Shown: piece by piece, positions 8,975 to 18,223 of the stretch
Layout: the number at the start of each line of letters is the position of its first letter
Position numbering within the stretch: the stretch's first letter is position 1
NCBI GenBank assembly: GCA_021648725.1
Contig: JAKISF010000010.1
Location: 32,823-96,822 of the forward strand
Origin: Bacteroidales bacterium
GTDB taxonomy: Bacteria; Bacteroidota; Bacteroidia; Bacteroidales; JAADGE01
Direction: 5' to 3'
DNA: 64,000 nt
The notes under the pieces: model-generated
The model's input: only the letters and a program-made list of their open reading frames with translations
Told to the model about the DNA's origin: nothing
Databases searched by the model: none
Position numbers and translations under genes: made by a program

Positions 8975-11900
8975 ATGAAAAAAATAACACTCCTTTTTAC
9001 AGCTACTCTATATTTTATTACGATTCAAGCATTTGCTCAACAACCTGAGGTTTCAATAACAACAGGGCATTCAGGTTTAATTATGCGAGTTGCAATTGCT
9101 CCTGCCGGGAATTTGGTTGCGAGTAACGGTGCAGACCACCTGATTAAAATATGGGATAAAAATTCCGGTAAGGAAATAACAACACTGAGCAATAAAGTGA
9201 AAGGTGTTGATAATGAGCAAAGAATTGATGATTTAAAATTTTTTGATGACGGAAAGCATCTTTTAACTTCCGATGAAAACGGCTCAATAAAAATATGGAA
9301 TATTGAGAAAGAAAAAATTGTAAAAGATTATGAAAGTGCAGGAGGAATGCCCGGCTTAACAGAAGACATTGCCGGTAAAAGAATTGTTTTTATTGACAAA
9401 AACTATTTACTTGCAGTTACGGAAACAAATAATCCGGAGATTAAAACATATTCTGACTTTAGAATAAGAATTGTAAAAATTAATCCGAATAATCCGAATG
9501 AAGTATTTGTTGTTGATCTTCAAAATAACTTCTTTATGTTTAATATTGAAACAGGTTTAAAAACAACAACTTTTGAAAAAACAGACAAATATGTTTTCAA
9601 GGTTGCAATAAGCAATAACGGGAAATACCTTTCAATTGTGTTTAGTGATATGACTTTAAAAATTTGGGATATTAAAACAGGTAATTTAATAAAAGAAATT
9701 AAAGGCATTAAGCCGACAAACATTTATTTTCATCCGATTACGGGTGAATTTGTTGCATTAATTCAAGATCCGATAAAATTTCAGAATATCATATATGTGT
9801 TTGATAATAAAAAGTTTGAACTTAAACGTAAAATTGAAAATATCGGTTATTTTGCTTCTTTTATGGATTTATCGGCAAACGGAAAACTTATTGCATTAAA
9901 TTCAATGGTAATGAAAAACAATTCTTCTTCATACACCATTAATCTGATTGATTGGAAAACAGGTAAATTAATAAAAATTTTAAGAAGCAGAGCTCATTCT
10001 GTTTGGCAGATTGAAGCAGCAATAAATTCACCCAGAATTGCATCCTTAAACGGTGATTTGAATTTAAGAATCTGGAATATTTCTACTTTACAAATTGAAA
10101 AAGTATTTAAATTCATACAAAAGATTGCAATAAACACCGACGGAAATATTCTCGCCGTGCACGGTTATCATAAAGAAGGTCCGGGTTATACCTGCATTGC
10201 TCTTTGGGATTTGGATTCAATGAAAATTAAAAGCTATTTACCTGTTCCGGATATTTTAAGCGATTTAAACTTCTGTGCTGATAATGAACACATTATTACT
10301 TCTACACTATCAAGCCGAATATCGGTTTGGAATATTAAAAGCGGTAAGCAAATTTACACAATTCAAGGCGATATTTCGGGAACACAAAGTGCCGTTATTT
10401 CAAAAGACCTTAAATATATTGCATACGGTTCTTCCGGAACAGGCGGAGTTAAAATCTATGATACAAATTCCAAAAAAACAATTAAAATTGAAGAAGCTCA
10501 TAAATATCTCGGAGCAAGTGATCTTCGTTTCAGTTCAGACGGAAAATATTTGTTATCGGGAAGTTTTAACAGCGAAGTTATTGCTTGGAAAATCGGAACA
10601 TGGGAAAAAGCAACAGATTATCTCGGAAATATCGGACCCGTAAGTTGCATTTCGTATAACTTTAACAATACCGAAACAGCAAGCGGAAGTATGGGCAGTG
10701 CTGTTACGGAAACTGACTATGCCGTTAATGTTTGGAATACCGAAACCGGAAAACTTAAATGTAAGTTACTGAATCACGACCTTGCTGTTACAAGTATTGC
10801 TTTTAACGAAAAAAATCATTTGCTTTTCAGCGGAAGCAATGACGGAACAATAAAAATATGGTCGTTAGACAGTTGTAAAGAAATAATGTCGTGCATTGCC
10901 ATAGATTATGACGATTATATTTTTGTTACACCCGATTATCATTATACCGGTTCAAAAGATGCATTGAAAGGCGTAGGTTTTAAAATGAACGGCGTAAAAC
11001 TTTATCCTTTTGAACAATATGATTTACGCCTTAACAGACCGGATATTATTGCCGAACGATTAAATATTGCACCGCAAAAAATGATTGATGCTTTTAAAAG
11101 AGCCTATCATAAACGTCTTGAAAAAATGGGATTTAATGAAAATATACTAAACAATGATTTTAATCTGCCCCAAATAGAACTAATAAATAAAAATGAAATT
11201 ACATTTCAATCGGCAACAAACGAATTGTTACTTGAAATTTCTGCAAAAGACGAAAAATATATTTTAGACAGAATCAATATTTGGATAAACGATGTTCCGC
11301 TTTACGGAAGAGAAGGCATTAACTTATTAAGTGAAAAATCAAAAAAGATAAACAAAAAGGTAAAGATATTTCTTTCGGAAGGAAAAAATAAAATTCAAAT
11401 TTCAGTTTTAAACAGTAAAGGTGTTGAATCTTTAAAGGAAACCATAGTTACAATAGCACCTTCTTCAAATAGAAAGCCGGATTTATACATTGTGGCAGTC
11501 GGAGTTTCGGATTATATTAATGATGAATATGATTTAAATTATGCTGCAAAAGATGCAAATGATTTAACGGATATCTTTGAAACTAAAAAAAACAAATTTG
11601 AGAACATACACATTATAAAAGTATTAGACCATGACGCAACTAAAGAAAACATATTAAAAACAAAAGAAGAACTAAAAAACAGCAATATTAACGATTTGGT
11701 AATTATTTATACAGCCGGTCACGGATTTCTGGACGATAACTTAGATTATTTCTTTGCCACAACCGATATTGATGTTTTAAACCCTTCAAAAAACGGACTT
11801 TCTTATGACGAACTTGAAAGTTTATTGGAAGATATTCCGGCAAGAAAAAAATTATTGTTGATGGATGCTTGCCACAGCGGAGAAATTGATTTTGACGAAT

Positions 11901-12292
11901 ATGATTTATATGTTGAAAACATGGGCAATAATGTTGTTGCAAGAAATATCTATGTTTCAAAAACTTCGGCATCGCATATCGGTTTAGATAATTCGTTCAG
12001 GCTGATGAAAGAATTATTTGCCGACTTACGAAGAGGCTCCGGAGCCGTTGTTATATCATCTGCCGGAGGAGTAGAATATGCTTTTGAATCAGACGAATTA
12101 AAGAACGGCGTATTTACTTATGTTTTGATAAATGCTTTAAAATCAATGAAAGCCAATTCAAATTATGATAAAGTCATTACCATTTCAGAACTTCAAAAAT
12201 ATGTGATGAAAACTGTAAGCGAATTAACCGGAGGCAAACAAAATCCGACAACACGAAGAGAAAACTTGGAATTTGATTTTGAGATTTGGTAG
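8975..12292 (+). CDS. Secreted WD40-repeat/caspase (peptidase C14-like) protein
   Basis: A 1105-residue protein. The ATG at 8975 is chosen because it begins a clear signal peptide (MKKITLLFTATLYF...AFAQQ); an upstream TTG at 8951 would add eight unlikely residues. Residues about 30-660 are WD40-type beta-propeller repeats with many xIKIWD/xLRIWN strand ends, probably two propellers. After a linker (about 680-830), a caspase-fold domain begins at PDLYIVAVGVSDY. It contains the catalytic His in TAGHGF (about residue 915) and the catalytic Cys in DACHSG (about 965). WD40-caspase fusions are known in bacteria with large genomes, but the substrate is unknown. Export to the periplasm is notable for a caspase-like protease. 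No T9SS tail was found. Confidence 0.88.
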   Translation: MKKITLLFTATLYFITIQAFAQQPEVSITTGHSGLIMRVAIAPAGNLVASNGADHLIKIWDKNSGKEITTLSNKVKGVDNEQRIDDLKFFDDGKHLLTSDENGSIKIWNIEKEKIVKDYESAGGMPGLTEDIAGKRIVFIDKNYLLAVTETNNPEIKTYSDFRIRIVKINPNNPNEVFVVDLQNNFFMFNIETGLKTTTFEKTDKYVFKVAISNNGKYLSIVFSDMTLKIWDIKTGNLIKEIKGIKPTNIYFHPITGEFVALIQDPIKFQNIIYVFDNKKFELKRKIENIGYFASFMDLSANGKLIALNSMVMKNNSSSYTINLIDWKTGKLIKILRSRAHSVWQIEAAINSPRIASLNGDLNLRIWNISTLQIEKVFKFIQKIAINTDGNILAVHGYHKEGPGYTCIALWDLDSMKIKSYLPVPDILSDLNFCADNEHIITSTLSSRISVWNIKSGKQIYTIQGDISGTQSAVISKDLKYIAYGSSGTGGVKIYDTNSKKTIKIEEAHKYLGASDLRFSSDGKYLLSGSFNSEVIAWKIGTWEKATDYLGNIGPVSCISYNFNNTETASGSMGSAVTETDYAVNVWNTETGKLKCKLLNHDLAVTSIAFNEKNHLLFSGSNDGTIKIWSLDSCKEIMSCIAIDYDDYIFVTPDYHYTGSKDALKGVGFKMNGVKLYPFEQYDLRLNRPDIIAERLNIAPQKMIDAFKRAYHKRLEKMGFNENILNNDFNLPQIELINKNEITFQSATNELLLEISAKDEKYILDRINIWINDVPLYGREGINLLSEKSKKINKKVKIFLSEGKNKIQISVLNSKGVESLKETIVTIAPSSNRKPDLYIVAVGVSDYINDEYDLNYAAKDANDLTDIFETKKNKFENIHIIKVLDHDATKENILKTKEELKNSNINDLVIIYTAGHGFLDDNLDYFFATTDIDVLNPSKNGLSYDELESLLEDIPARKKLLLMDACHSGEIDFDEYDLYVENMGNNVVARNIYVSKTSASHIGLDNSFRLMKELFADLRRGSGAVVISSAGGVEYAFESDELKNGVFTYVLINALKSMKANSNYDKVITISELQKYVMKTVSELTGGKQNPTTRRENLEFDFEIW

Positions 12293-12401
12293 TTTAAGTG
12301 GTTATTGTATAAAATACTCTAAAATTTGTAAATATTATTTTTATTTTTTACATTGCACTATATTTATTAGTATAAAAAATGTCAATCTTAAAAATAAAAA
12401 T

Positions 12402-13058
12402 ATGAGAAATAAATACCTTTTTATACCAATTATTATCTTTATAGGGCTCTTTGCTTCTTCTTTCACTATTGAAAAAGACTTATCTGTATTTGAAAAAAAG
12501 GTTGAGTTAAGAAAACTAAATGCTTCTTTAAACAAAATAAATATTGATAACAATGAATTTCAAAACAGAAGGAATCAAAAAAACTATATCGTAGATTGTG
12601 ATAATATTATTTTAAAGAACGGAAAAGAAATATCAGGAAAAGTTTTAGAGGTTGGGATTACTGAAATTAAATATAAAAAATGTGATAATCTGAATGGACC
12701 TATTTTTACATTAAAAAAATCAGACATATTAATGATAAGATATTCAAACGGCACAAAAGATATATTCCCGACAGAGGATATAGTTAAAGAAATATTTCCT
12801 GCCGAAAACTCAACCATAAACAACCGGGCTGCTTCTGTAGAAGCATTAGGCTTAGTTGGTTTTATCTTAAGTATTGTAGGGTTAATAATATTAGGAATTC
12901 CTCTCGGATTAACGGCAATAATACTGGGAGCAATAAGTCTGAAAAAAATAAGGACGAACCCTAAAAAATTTAAAGGGAGGGGGTTTGCTATTGTAAGCAT
13001 AATTATTGGAATAATTGATATCGTCGGATATTTGATTTTATTAGCTTTAATTTTATAA
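12402..13058 (+). CDS. DUF4190-like small membrane protein with signal sequence
   Basis: The ATG at 12402 gives 218 residues beginning with MRNKYLFIPIIIFIGLFASSF, a signal peptide or first membrane segment. Residues about 60-115 form a small soluble domain (IILKNGKEISGKVLEVGITEIKYKK, FTLKKSDILMIRYSNG). This reads like the beta-strand module found in many Bacteroidota proteins that link a keyword such as NGKEI to a YSDGT-type motif. The C-terminal 75 residues have two hydrophobic hairpin segments with LGLVGFILSIVGLI and IILGAISLKKIR...GRGFAIVSIIIGIIDI, the signature of DUF4190. It follows the WD40-caspase gene by about 110 bases and precedes a strong terminator, so the two may share a transcript. 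Function unknown. Confidence 0.75.
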   Translation: MRNKYLFIPIIIFIGLFASSFTIEKDLSVFEKKVELRKLNASLNKINIDNNEFQNRRNQKNYIVDCDNIILKNGKEISGKVLEVGITEIKYKKCDNLNGPIFTLKKSDILMIRYSNGTKDIFPTEDIVKEIFPAENSTINNRAASVEALGLVGFILSIVGLIILGIPLGLTAIILGAISLKKIRTNPKKFKGRGFAIVSIIIGIIDIVGYLILLALIL

Positions 13059-13080
13059 TAAGGACAGCTTTTAATTTACT

Positions 13081-13110
13081 AAAGCGAAGTTTCCGAACTT
13101 CGCTTTTTTA
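13081..13110 (+). terminator. Rho-independent terminator
   Basis: A perfect 11-bp stem (AAAGCGAAGTT / AACTTCGCTTT) with a TCCG loop is followed directly by a T run. It ends the WD40-caspase/DUF4190 unit and may also serve the opposing permease gene. Confidence 0.9.
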
Positions 13111-13165
13111 TTATTGGCTTGTTTATAAACTAACAATTAATACCGGTTAAATGAAAAAATACAAA

Positions 13166-14935
13166 TCAAATAATTAATCTCACGCCTCCTAATTCTTCAA
13201 TTCTGTACGGGAATTTATCTCCGGGAGAGCCCATAAACATAAAATTAACAGGAATATTCCATTTTATTGATAATTCTTGGATTAATTTTGGTTCAAACTT
13301 ACCTTTTATTATAACAAATTCAATCGTTATATCAGGATACTCTCTTCTTAAAAACTCCAAATCAGATTTTAAATCTTTTGACCTTTTTCCTGTATCATTA
13401 ATATTTACAATCTTTAACTTTTTTGTATGTTCATTTTTGCAAATATATATCATTGCTTTATTCAGGTTTGCAATATTATCTCCTTTTGTAAAAAATACAA
13501 ACTCCTGAGATCTGATTTCATCAATAGTTTTTAATAAATACCTATCAATTCGAATTACAAACTTTCTGATAGGATCAAACAGAAAATGAATAAAATTTAA
13601 CAAAAATTTCATTATTAATGTTCTGTTAAGCATAAATGCAACAAAAAGAACTGTAGGAATAAAATAATCAAGAAATACGGTAAAGTTAGAGCTTTGATTC
13701 GGGTCGTCAGGTTTAATCAATATATTTCCGACTATTGCAGTAATCACTGCCGAAAAAGCTACAAAAAGACTTAACCAGCCGGCATTTACAGGACGAGGTA
13801 ATCCGGCTCTGCGTACTTTTAAAAAAACATTACCTATAACAAATAAAGCCATGACAGATAAAAACGAAATTGTATATACACCTGCCAGTGATTTGACATT
13901 TCCTTCGGTAATTAATAATATTGAAACTGATAATAGAAAGAAAAAAATAATAATTCTGTATGAACTGCCTTTTTTATTCTTTTTCAAAAAATAATTAGGC
14001 ATAATTCTGTCAAGTGTTAATCGTTCCAATAGCCCTGAAACTCCTATAAAAGAAGTTAAAACAGCACCGCTTAATACAAGAACAGCATCAATTGAAATAA
14101 CATAAGAGAGCCATGATTTTGCAGAAATTTCCGCCATGTGAGATAATAAAGTATTTGCATATAATTCTTTTACTTCGTGAAGCGGAACTAATGATAATGC
14201 TAAAAATGCCATTAACGGATTTAATATACTCACAACAATCCACATATTTCTCAGCGTTTTAGGGAAAACCCCTTTTTCTTGTTCTTCCACAAAATTTGCT
14301 GAACTTTCAAAACCCGAAATACCTAACATAGATGCCGAAAAACCAAAAAAGATTGCCATTAATATACTTCCGCCTTTTAAATTTGTATGCCAATTTTCAA
14401 GAAACACAGAAAACCCGTTTTGAGACAGATAAAGAAAAACAAAAATAATTAATATAAACATAGAACTGAGATGGAACAAAAAAATTCCGACAGCAACTTT
14501 TGACGACTCGGTTATTCCTGATATTGTAAGACCTGCAAAAATTGCTAATAAAACTATAGTTGCAATAATAACATTCAGACTTGGAATTAAGCTGTGTAAA
14601 TAGTGCATACCTTCATTGGCAGAAATAACAGCCGTTGCCATATATGACAAAAGAGTTAATGTTGCGGCAAAAGATGCCATAGATTTACTTGTGGTATTCA
14701 GTAAAGCATTGTAAGCACCTCCGTTTAACGGTAAAGCACCGACAACTTCTGTGTATATTTTTCTGAAAAGAAATAAAACAAATGCAACAATCAAAAGTGT
14801 AATCCAGGCATATTGTCCGGCATATATTATTGATAAAGCCGATACATAAAGAACTGATGAACTTATATCGTTACCGCAAATTGCTGTTGAAGCAAGTTCT
14901 TTTAGTTTGATTTTCTTAATTTTTGTACTTCCCAT
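13166..14935 (-). CDS. APC-superfamily amino acid permease with a stress-protein-like C-terminal domain
   Basis: A 589-residue protein. About twelve hydrophobic segments occupy residues 20-450, with the APC features GNDISSSVLYVSAL near the start (helix 1 substrate/sodium site) and NGGAYNALLNTTSKSMA in helix 2. The segment GFESSANFVEEQEKGVFPKTLRNM in the loop after helix 6 is typical of amino acid permeases. A cytosolic C-terminal domain of about 110 residues follows (EFVFFTKGDNIANLNKAMIYI ... FEPKLIQELSIKWNIPVNFMFMGSPG). It resembles a divergent universal-stress fold and may be regulatory. The substrate cannot be named. The broken threonine synthase remnant upstream ends 38 bases before this gene; any link to threonine is speculative. 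Confidence 0.85.
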   Translation of the reverse strand: MGSTKIKKIKLKELASTAICGNDISSSVLYVSALSIIYAGQYAWITLLIVAFVLFLFRKIYTEVVGALPLNGGAYNALLNTTSKSMASFAATLTLLSYMATAVISANEGMHYLHSLIPSLNVIIATIVLLAIFAGLTISGITESSKVAVGIFLFHLSSMFILIIFVFLYLSQNGFSVFLENWHTNLKGGSILMAIFFGFSASMLGISGFESSANFVEEQEKGVFPKTLRNMWIVVSILNPLMAFLALSLVPLHEVKELYANTLLSHMAEISAKSWLSYVISIDAVLVLSGAVLTSFIGVSGLLERLTLDRIMPNYFLKKNKKGSSYRIIIFFFLLSVSILLITEGNVKSLAGVYTISFLSVMALFVIGNVFLKVRRAGLPRPVNAGWLSLFVAFSAVITAIVGNILIKPDDPNQSSNFTVFLDYFIPTVLFVAFMLNRTLIMKFLLNFIHFLFDPIRKFVIRIDRYLLKTIDEIRSQEFVFFTKGDNIANLNKAMIYICKNEHTKKLKIVNINDTGKRSKDLKSDLEFLRREYPDITIEFVIIKGKFEPKLIQELSIKWNIPVNFMFMGSPGDKFPYRIEELGGVRLII

Positions 14936-14973
14936 TTGAAATCTGTTGAAAAAACAAATTTATATTTCTTTTT

Positions 14974-15270
14974 TTACAATATTTGAAAATCTCCGATTAA
15001 ATTTTCAACATCCGGTTCAACAGCATCCGGTATTGAAATAACAGATTGTACTGATTTTAAATCTTTTAATCCGCTGCCGGTTAAAAGCACAACATTGTTC
15101 GAGTCAGCTTCTAATTTATTCATAATCATGTAATTAGTAATCCCTGCAAAAGCTGTTGCCGCTGCCGGTTCGGCAAATAATCCGGTATTTTTTGATAATT
15201 CTGCCGATGCACTTATTATTTCATTGTCAGAAACAGTCATAAGTTCACCCTTGTATTTTTGAATAAATTG
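14974..15270 (-). pseudogene. thrC: Threonine synthase C-terminal remnant
   Basis: From about 15270 the reverse strand reads FIQKYKGELMTVSDNEIISASAELS, then NTGLFAEPAAATAFAGITNYM, then LLTGSGLKDLK. This is the C-terminal quarter of a fold-type II PLP enzyme. The EPAAATAFAG and LTGSGLKD motifs are those of threonine synthase. The catalytic lysine and the PLP-binding glycine-rich loop would lie upstream, where the DNA instead encodes a broken IS200/IS605 transposase. The ATG at 15240 gives an 88-residue open frame, but such a piece cannot form an active enzyme. It is a truncated relic, not a gene. Whether a complete thrC exists elsewhere cannot be seen here. Confidence 0.85.
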
Positions 15271-15490
15271 CTTATGCTCAAAGACGGAGAATACTCAATA
15301 TGAATGTGAACATGATTTTTACTTACTACTCCTTTAATATTTGAACATTTTCTGTATTACATGTCTGAACTATCAAATCCCGACATCGCTTTTGAATATC
15401 TCCTTTTAAAACATTATAACGATATTTCGTTACCCAAACTATATGTGCCGTTAAACGACTTACTGTATGTGAACTCGTTCTGTAATTCAT
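15262..15490 (-). pseudogene. tnpA: IS200/IS605-family TnpA transposase remnant, frameshifted
   Basis: Reverse-strand translation from an ATG at 15490 gives MNYRTSSHTVSRLTAHIVW then VTKYRYNVLKGDIQKRCRD and LIVQTCNTENVQILK. It then runs into stops at about 15318. One base is missing there: in the next frame the protein resumes as GVVSKNHVHIHIEYSPSLSIS. The HVHIH segment is the HUH metal/nuclease motif of Y1 transposases, and HIVWVTKYRY is the family's N-terminal signature. The catalytic-tyrosine half is absent because the reading passes into the threonine synthase tail near 15262-15280. The element is dead. Small open frames in this stretch on either strand are shadows. Confidence 0.85.
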
Positions 15491-15526
15491 ACAGTAAAAG
15501 TAAAAAATTTATAGAAACTAAAGTAA

Positions 15527-15543
15527 CTGCAATGGAATTGCAG
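15527..15543. repeat. Hairpin upstream of the IS200-like remnant (possible left-end structure)
   Basis: CTGCAA-TGGAA-TTGCAG forms a 6-bp stem with a 5-base loop, 37 bases upstream of the TnpA start. IS200/IS605 elements carry subterminal hairpins at each end, so this may be the surviving left-end hairpin. The rest of 15490-15636 shows nothing else. Confidence 0.45.
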
Positions 15544-15636
15544 AGTTTTAACTTAAATAATAGAAAATAAATATAACAATTTCTTTTTAGTATATTAAAT
15601 TCTATCATTACAACATTTTAGAATTTAAGTATTAAT

Positions 15637-16980
15637 TTAAATTCCCGTGTAATTTTCCGGCGTAATTTGTTTTAGCTCTTGTTTAATATCATCACTTACA
15701 TCAAGTCCGTCAACAAACTCAGAAATTACTTCTGCGTTAATAACTTTATTTGTTCTTGTTAAATCCTTTAATGCTTCATAAGGGTTAGGGTAATTCTCAC
15801 GCCTTAAAATTGTTTGAATAGCCTCTGCAACAACAACATAGTTATTTTGCAAATCATTTTGAATGGCTGTTTCGTTTAATTCAAGTTTTCCTAAACCTTT
15901 CAATAAAGATTTAAATGCAATCATAGAATGTGCAATCGGCACACCTATATTTCTTAATACCGTAGAATCCGTTAAATCTCTTTGCAATCTTGAAATAGGA
16001 AGTTTAGCTGAAAAATGCTCATAAAGTGCATTTGCAATCCCTAAGTTTCCTTCTGCATTTTCAAAATCAATAGGGTTTACTTTATGCGGCATTGCCGATG
16101 AACCGACTTCGTTTTTATTTATTTTTTGTTTAAAATAATTTTGTGAAATATATGTCCAAAAATCACGAGACATATCAATTAAAATTGTATTAATCCGTTT
16201 TAAGTTATCAAAAAATGCAGCCAAATTATCGTAATGTTCAATTTGAGTTGTGGTTTGTGAACGGTCTAAATTTAATACATGGTTTACAAACGAGTTTGCA
16301 AATTGCACCCAATCAATTTCAGGATAAGCCACATAATGTGCATTAAAATTACCGGTTGCACCACCAAATTTTGCAGAAAACGGGACTAATTGCAAATGAG
16401 ATATTTGCTTACGCAACCTTTCAATGAATACTTCGATTTCTTTACCGAGTTTTGTCGGAGATGCAGGCTGTCCGTGTGTTCTTGCCAACATCGGAATATC
16501 AGCCCATTGCTCTGAAAGTTCAAATAATTTTTCGATAACTTGTTTTACCGAAGGTAAAAAATCAACCTCAAAAGCATCTCGAAGCAACATCGGAGTTGCT
16601 GTATTATTTATGTCTTGTGAAGTCAGTCCGAAATGAATAAATTCTTTATGTTCGGACAAACCGAATTCATCAAACTTTTCTTTCAAAAAATACTCAACAG
16701 CTTTAACATCATGATTAGTAATCTTTTCAATATCTTTTATTTTTTGAGCATCTTGCAATGAAAAATCATCAATAACTTTCCTTAGTTTACGAAATACTTT
16801 TTTGTCAAAACATTTTAGTTGCGGCAAAGGTATTTCGCAAAGGGCAATAAAGTATTCAACCTCAGTTATTAATCTGTATTTTATTAAACCGAATTCCGAA
16901 AAATATTTTGCAGTTTCAACAATCTTGCTTCTGTATCTTCCGTCAACCGGTGATATTGCGGTTAATTCTGCTAAATTCAT
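15637..16980 (-). CDS. purB: Adenylosuccinate lyase
   Basis: A 447-residue protein from the ATG at 16980 (MNLAELTAISPVDGRY). A further ATG six codons upstream would add MYKIKN and is less likely. It is an aspartase/fumarase superfamily enzyme that cleaves adenylosuccinate to AMP and SAICAR to AICAR in purine synthesis. Visible motifs are SPVDGRYR at the N-terminus, the GLTSQDINNTATP segment, ARTHGQPASPTKLGKE with the general acid His, and the signature loop GSSAMPHKVNPIDFENAEGN. This is the longer PurB type. The gene diverges from dinB with about 84 bases between start codons. Confidence 0.97.
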   Translation of the reverse strand: MNLAELTAISPVDGRYRSKIVETAKYFSEFGLIKYRLITEVEYFIALCEIPLPQLKCFDKKVFRKLRKVIDDFSLQDAQKIKDIEKITNHDVKAVEYFLKEKFDEFGLSEHKEFIHFGLTSQDINNTATPMLLRDAFEVDFLPSVKQVIEKLFELSEQWADIPMLARTHGQPASPTKLGKEIEVFIERLRKQISHLQLVPFSAKFGGATGNFNAHYVAYPEIDWVQFANSFVNHVLNLDRSQTTTQIEHYDNLAAFFDNLKRINTILIDMSRDFWTYISQNYFKQKINKNEVGSSAMPHKVNPIDFENAEGNLGIANALYEHFSAKLPISRLQRDLTDSTVLRNIGVPIAHSMIAFKSLLKGLGKLELNETAIQNDLQNNYVVVAEAIQTILRRENYPNPYEALKDLTRTNKVINAEVISEFVDGLDVSDDIKQELKQITPENYTGI

Positions 16981-17064
16981 ATTCTTTATTTTGTACAAAA
17001 ATATGAAAAAACCGCATAAGATATAATGAATTATTAATTAAAATATTGCTAACTTTACTTTTCA

Positions 17065-18147
17065 ATGAAAAATAATTACAGAAAAATAATACATATAGAT
17101 ATGGATGCCTTTTTTGCTTCAGTTGAGCAAAGAGATAAGCCCGAATTGAAAGGGAAACCTGTTGCCGTCGGCGGAAAAGGTGCAAGAGGTGTTGTTGCCG
17201 CGGCAAGTTATGAAGCTCGAAAATACGGTGTTCGTTCGGCAATGCCTTCAAAAATTGCAATCAGAAAATGCCCGCATTTAATTTTTGCAGACTCAAATTT
17301 TAAAAAATATAAAGAAGTTTCAAATCAAATACGTGAAATCTTTTTTGAATATACAGATTTGGTTGAACCTTTATCTTTGGATGAAGCTTTTCTTGACGTT
17401 ACCGAGAATAAAATTAACTTGCCTTCCGCAACTTTGATTGCAAAGCAAATTAAGAAAAAAATTAAAGAACGAACTCAATTAACGGCATCTGCCGGGGTTT
17501 CATTTAATAAATTTTTGGCAAAAATTGCTTCCGATTATTATAAACCCGATGGATTTTATGCTGTAACACCCGATATTGCTCAATATTTCATTGAGAAATT
17601 GCCAATTGAAAAATTTTTCGGAGTAGGAAAAGTAAGTGCCGAAAAAATGCACAAACTCGGCATAATAACCGGTTTTGATTTAAAGCAAAAATCTTTGCAA
17701 GTATTAATAAATAATTTCGGAAAACAAGGGAACTACTATTATAATATTGCAAGAGGAATTGATAACAGAGAAGTAAATCCTGACAGAATAAGAAAGTCAA
17801 TAGGTGCAGAAAAAACTTTTGCTTATGATATTCAAAATATTGAAAATATTTACAACAGAACAGAGCAAATTGCGGAAACATTAATTGAACGTTGCAAAAA
17901 AGCCGAAACATACGGCAAAACCTTAACTTTAAAGATTAAATATTCTGATTTTAAGCAAATTACAAGAAGCAAATCCGTAAGTAATAAAATAAAAAACATT
18001 AATGATATAATGCAAATAAGCGATGAGTTATTTGAACAAATTGATTTTTCATACAACTCAATACGATTAATAGGATTATCAATTACAAATTTGGACAATC
18101 AACCGGAAAATGTTGCTTTTCAATTAAGTATTGAATTTGATATTTAG
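17065..18147 (+). CDS. dinB: DNA polymerase IV
   Basis: A 360-residue Y-family translesion polymerase. The N-terminus IIHIDMDAFFASVEQRD carries the first catalytic Asp, and EPLSLDEAFLDVTENK carries the second acidic pair. GKPVAVGG and VVAAASYEARKYGVRSAMPS are the family's palm/finger motifs. The helix-hairpin region (IEKFFGVGKVSAEKMHKLGI) and the little-finger domain (about residues 235-350) are present. No beta-clamp motif is obvious at the extreme C-terminus, which ends QLSIEFDI; QLSIEF could serve as the clamp-binding peptide. The gene is divergent from purB. No LexA-type operator was recognised. Confidence 0.97.
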   Translation: MKNNYRKIIHIDMDAFFASVEQRDKPELKGKPVAVGGKGARGVVAAASYEARKYGVRSAMPSKIAIRKCPHLIFADSNFKKYKEVSNQIREIFFEYTDLVEPLSLDEAFLDVTENKINLPSATLIAKQIKKKIKERTQLTASAGVSFNKFLAKIASDYYKPDGFYAVTPDIAQYFIEKLPIEKFFGVGKVSAEKMHKLGIITGFDLKQKSLQVLINNFGKQGNYYYNIARGIDNREVNPDRIRKSIGAEKTFAYDIQNIENIYNRTEQIAETLIERCKKAETYGKTLTLKIKYSDFKQITRSKSVSNKIKNINDIMQISDELFEQIDFSYNSIRLIGLSITNLDNQPENVAFQLSIEFDI

Positions 18148-18189
18148 TGTAAAAATTCTCAAGCAACCTTATTTTTATTATTTTTGTCA

Positions 18190-18197
18190 TATCTTTG
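18190..18197 (+). promoter_or_regulatory. Putative -7 element (TATCTTTG)
   Basis: TATCTTTG matches TAnnTTTG and lies 26 bases upstream of the ATG at 18224 of the large repeat protein. No clear -33 element is seen. Confidence 0.45.
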
Positions 18198-18223
18198 TTA
18201 TTATACGAGTAATTCTCAAAACT

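Noticed and set aside
15361..15608. Small open frames on both strands at the IS200-like remnant
   Set aside because: They are out of frame with the recognisable TnpA sequence and arise from its decay.
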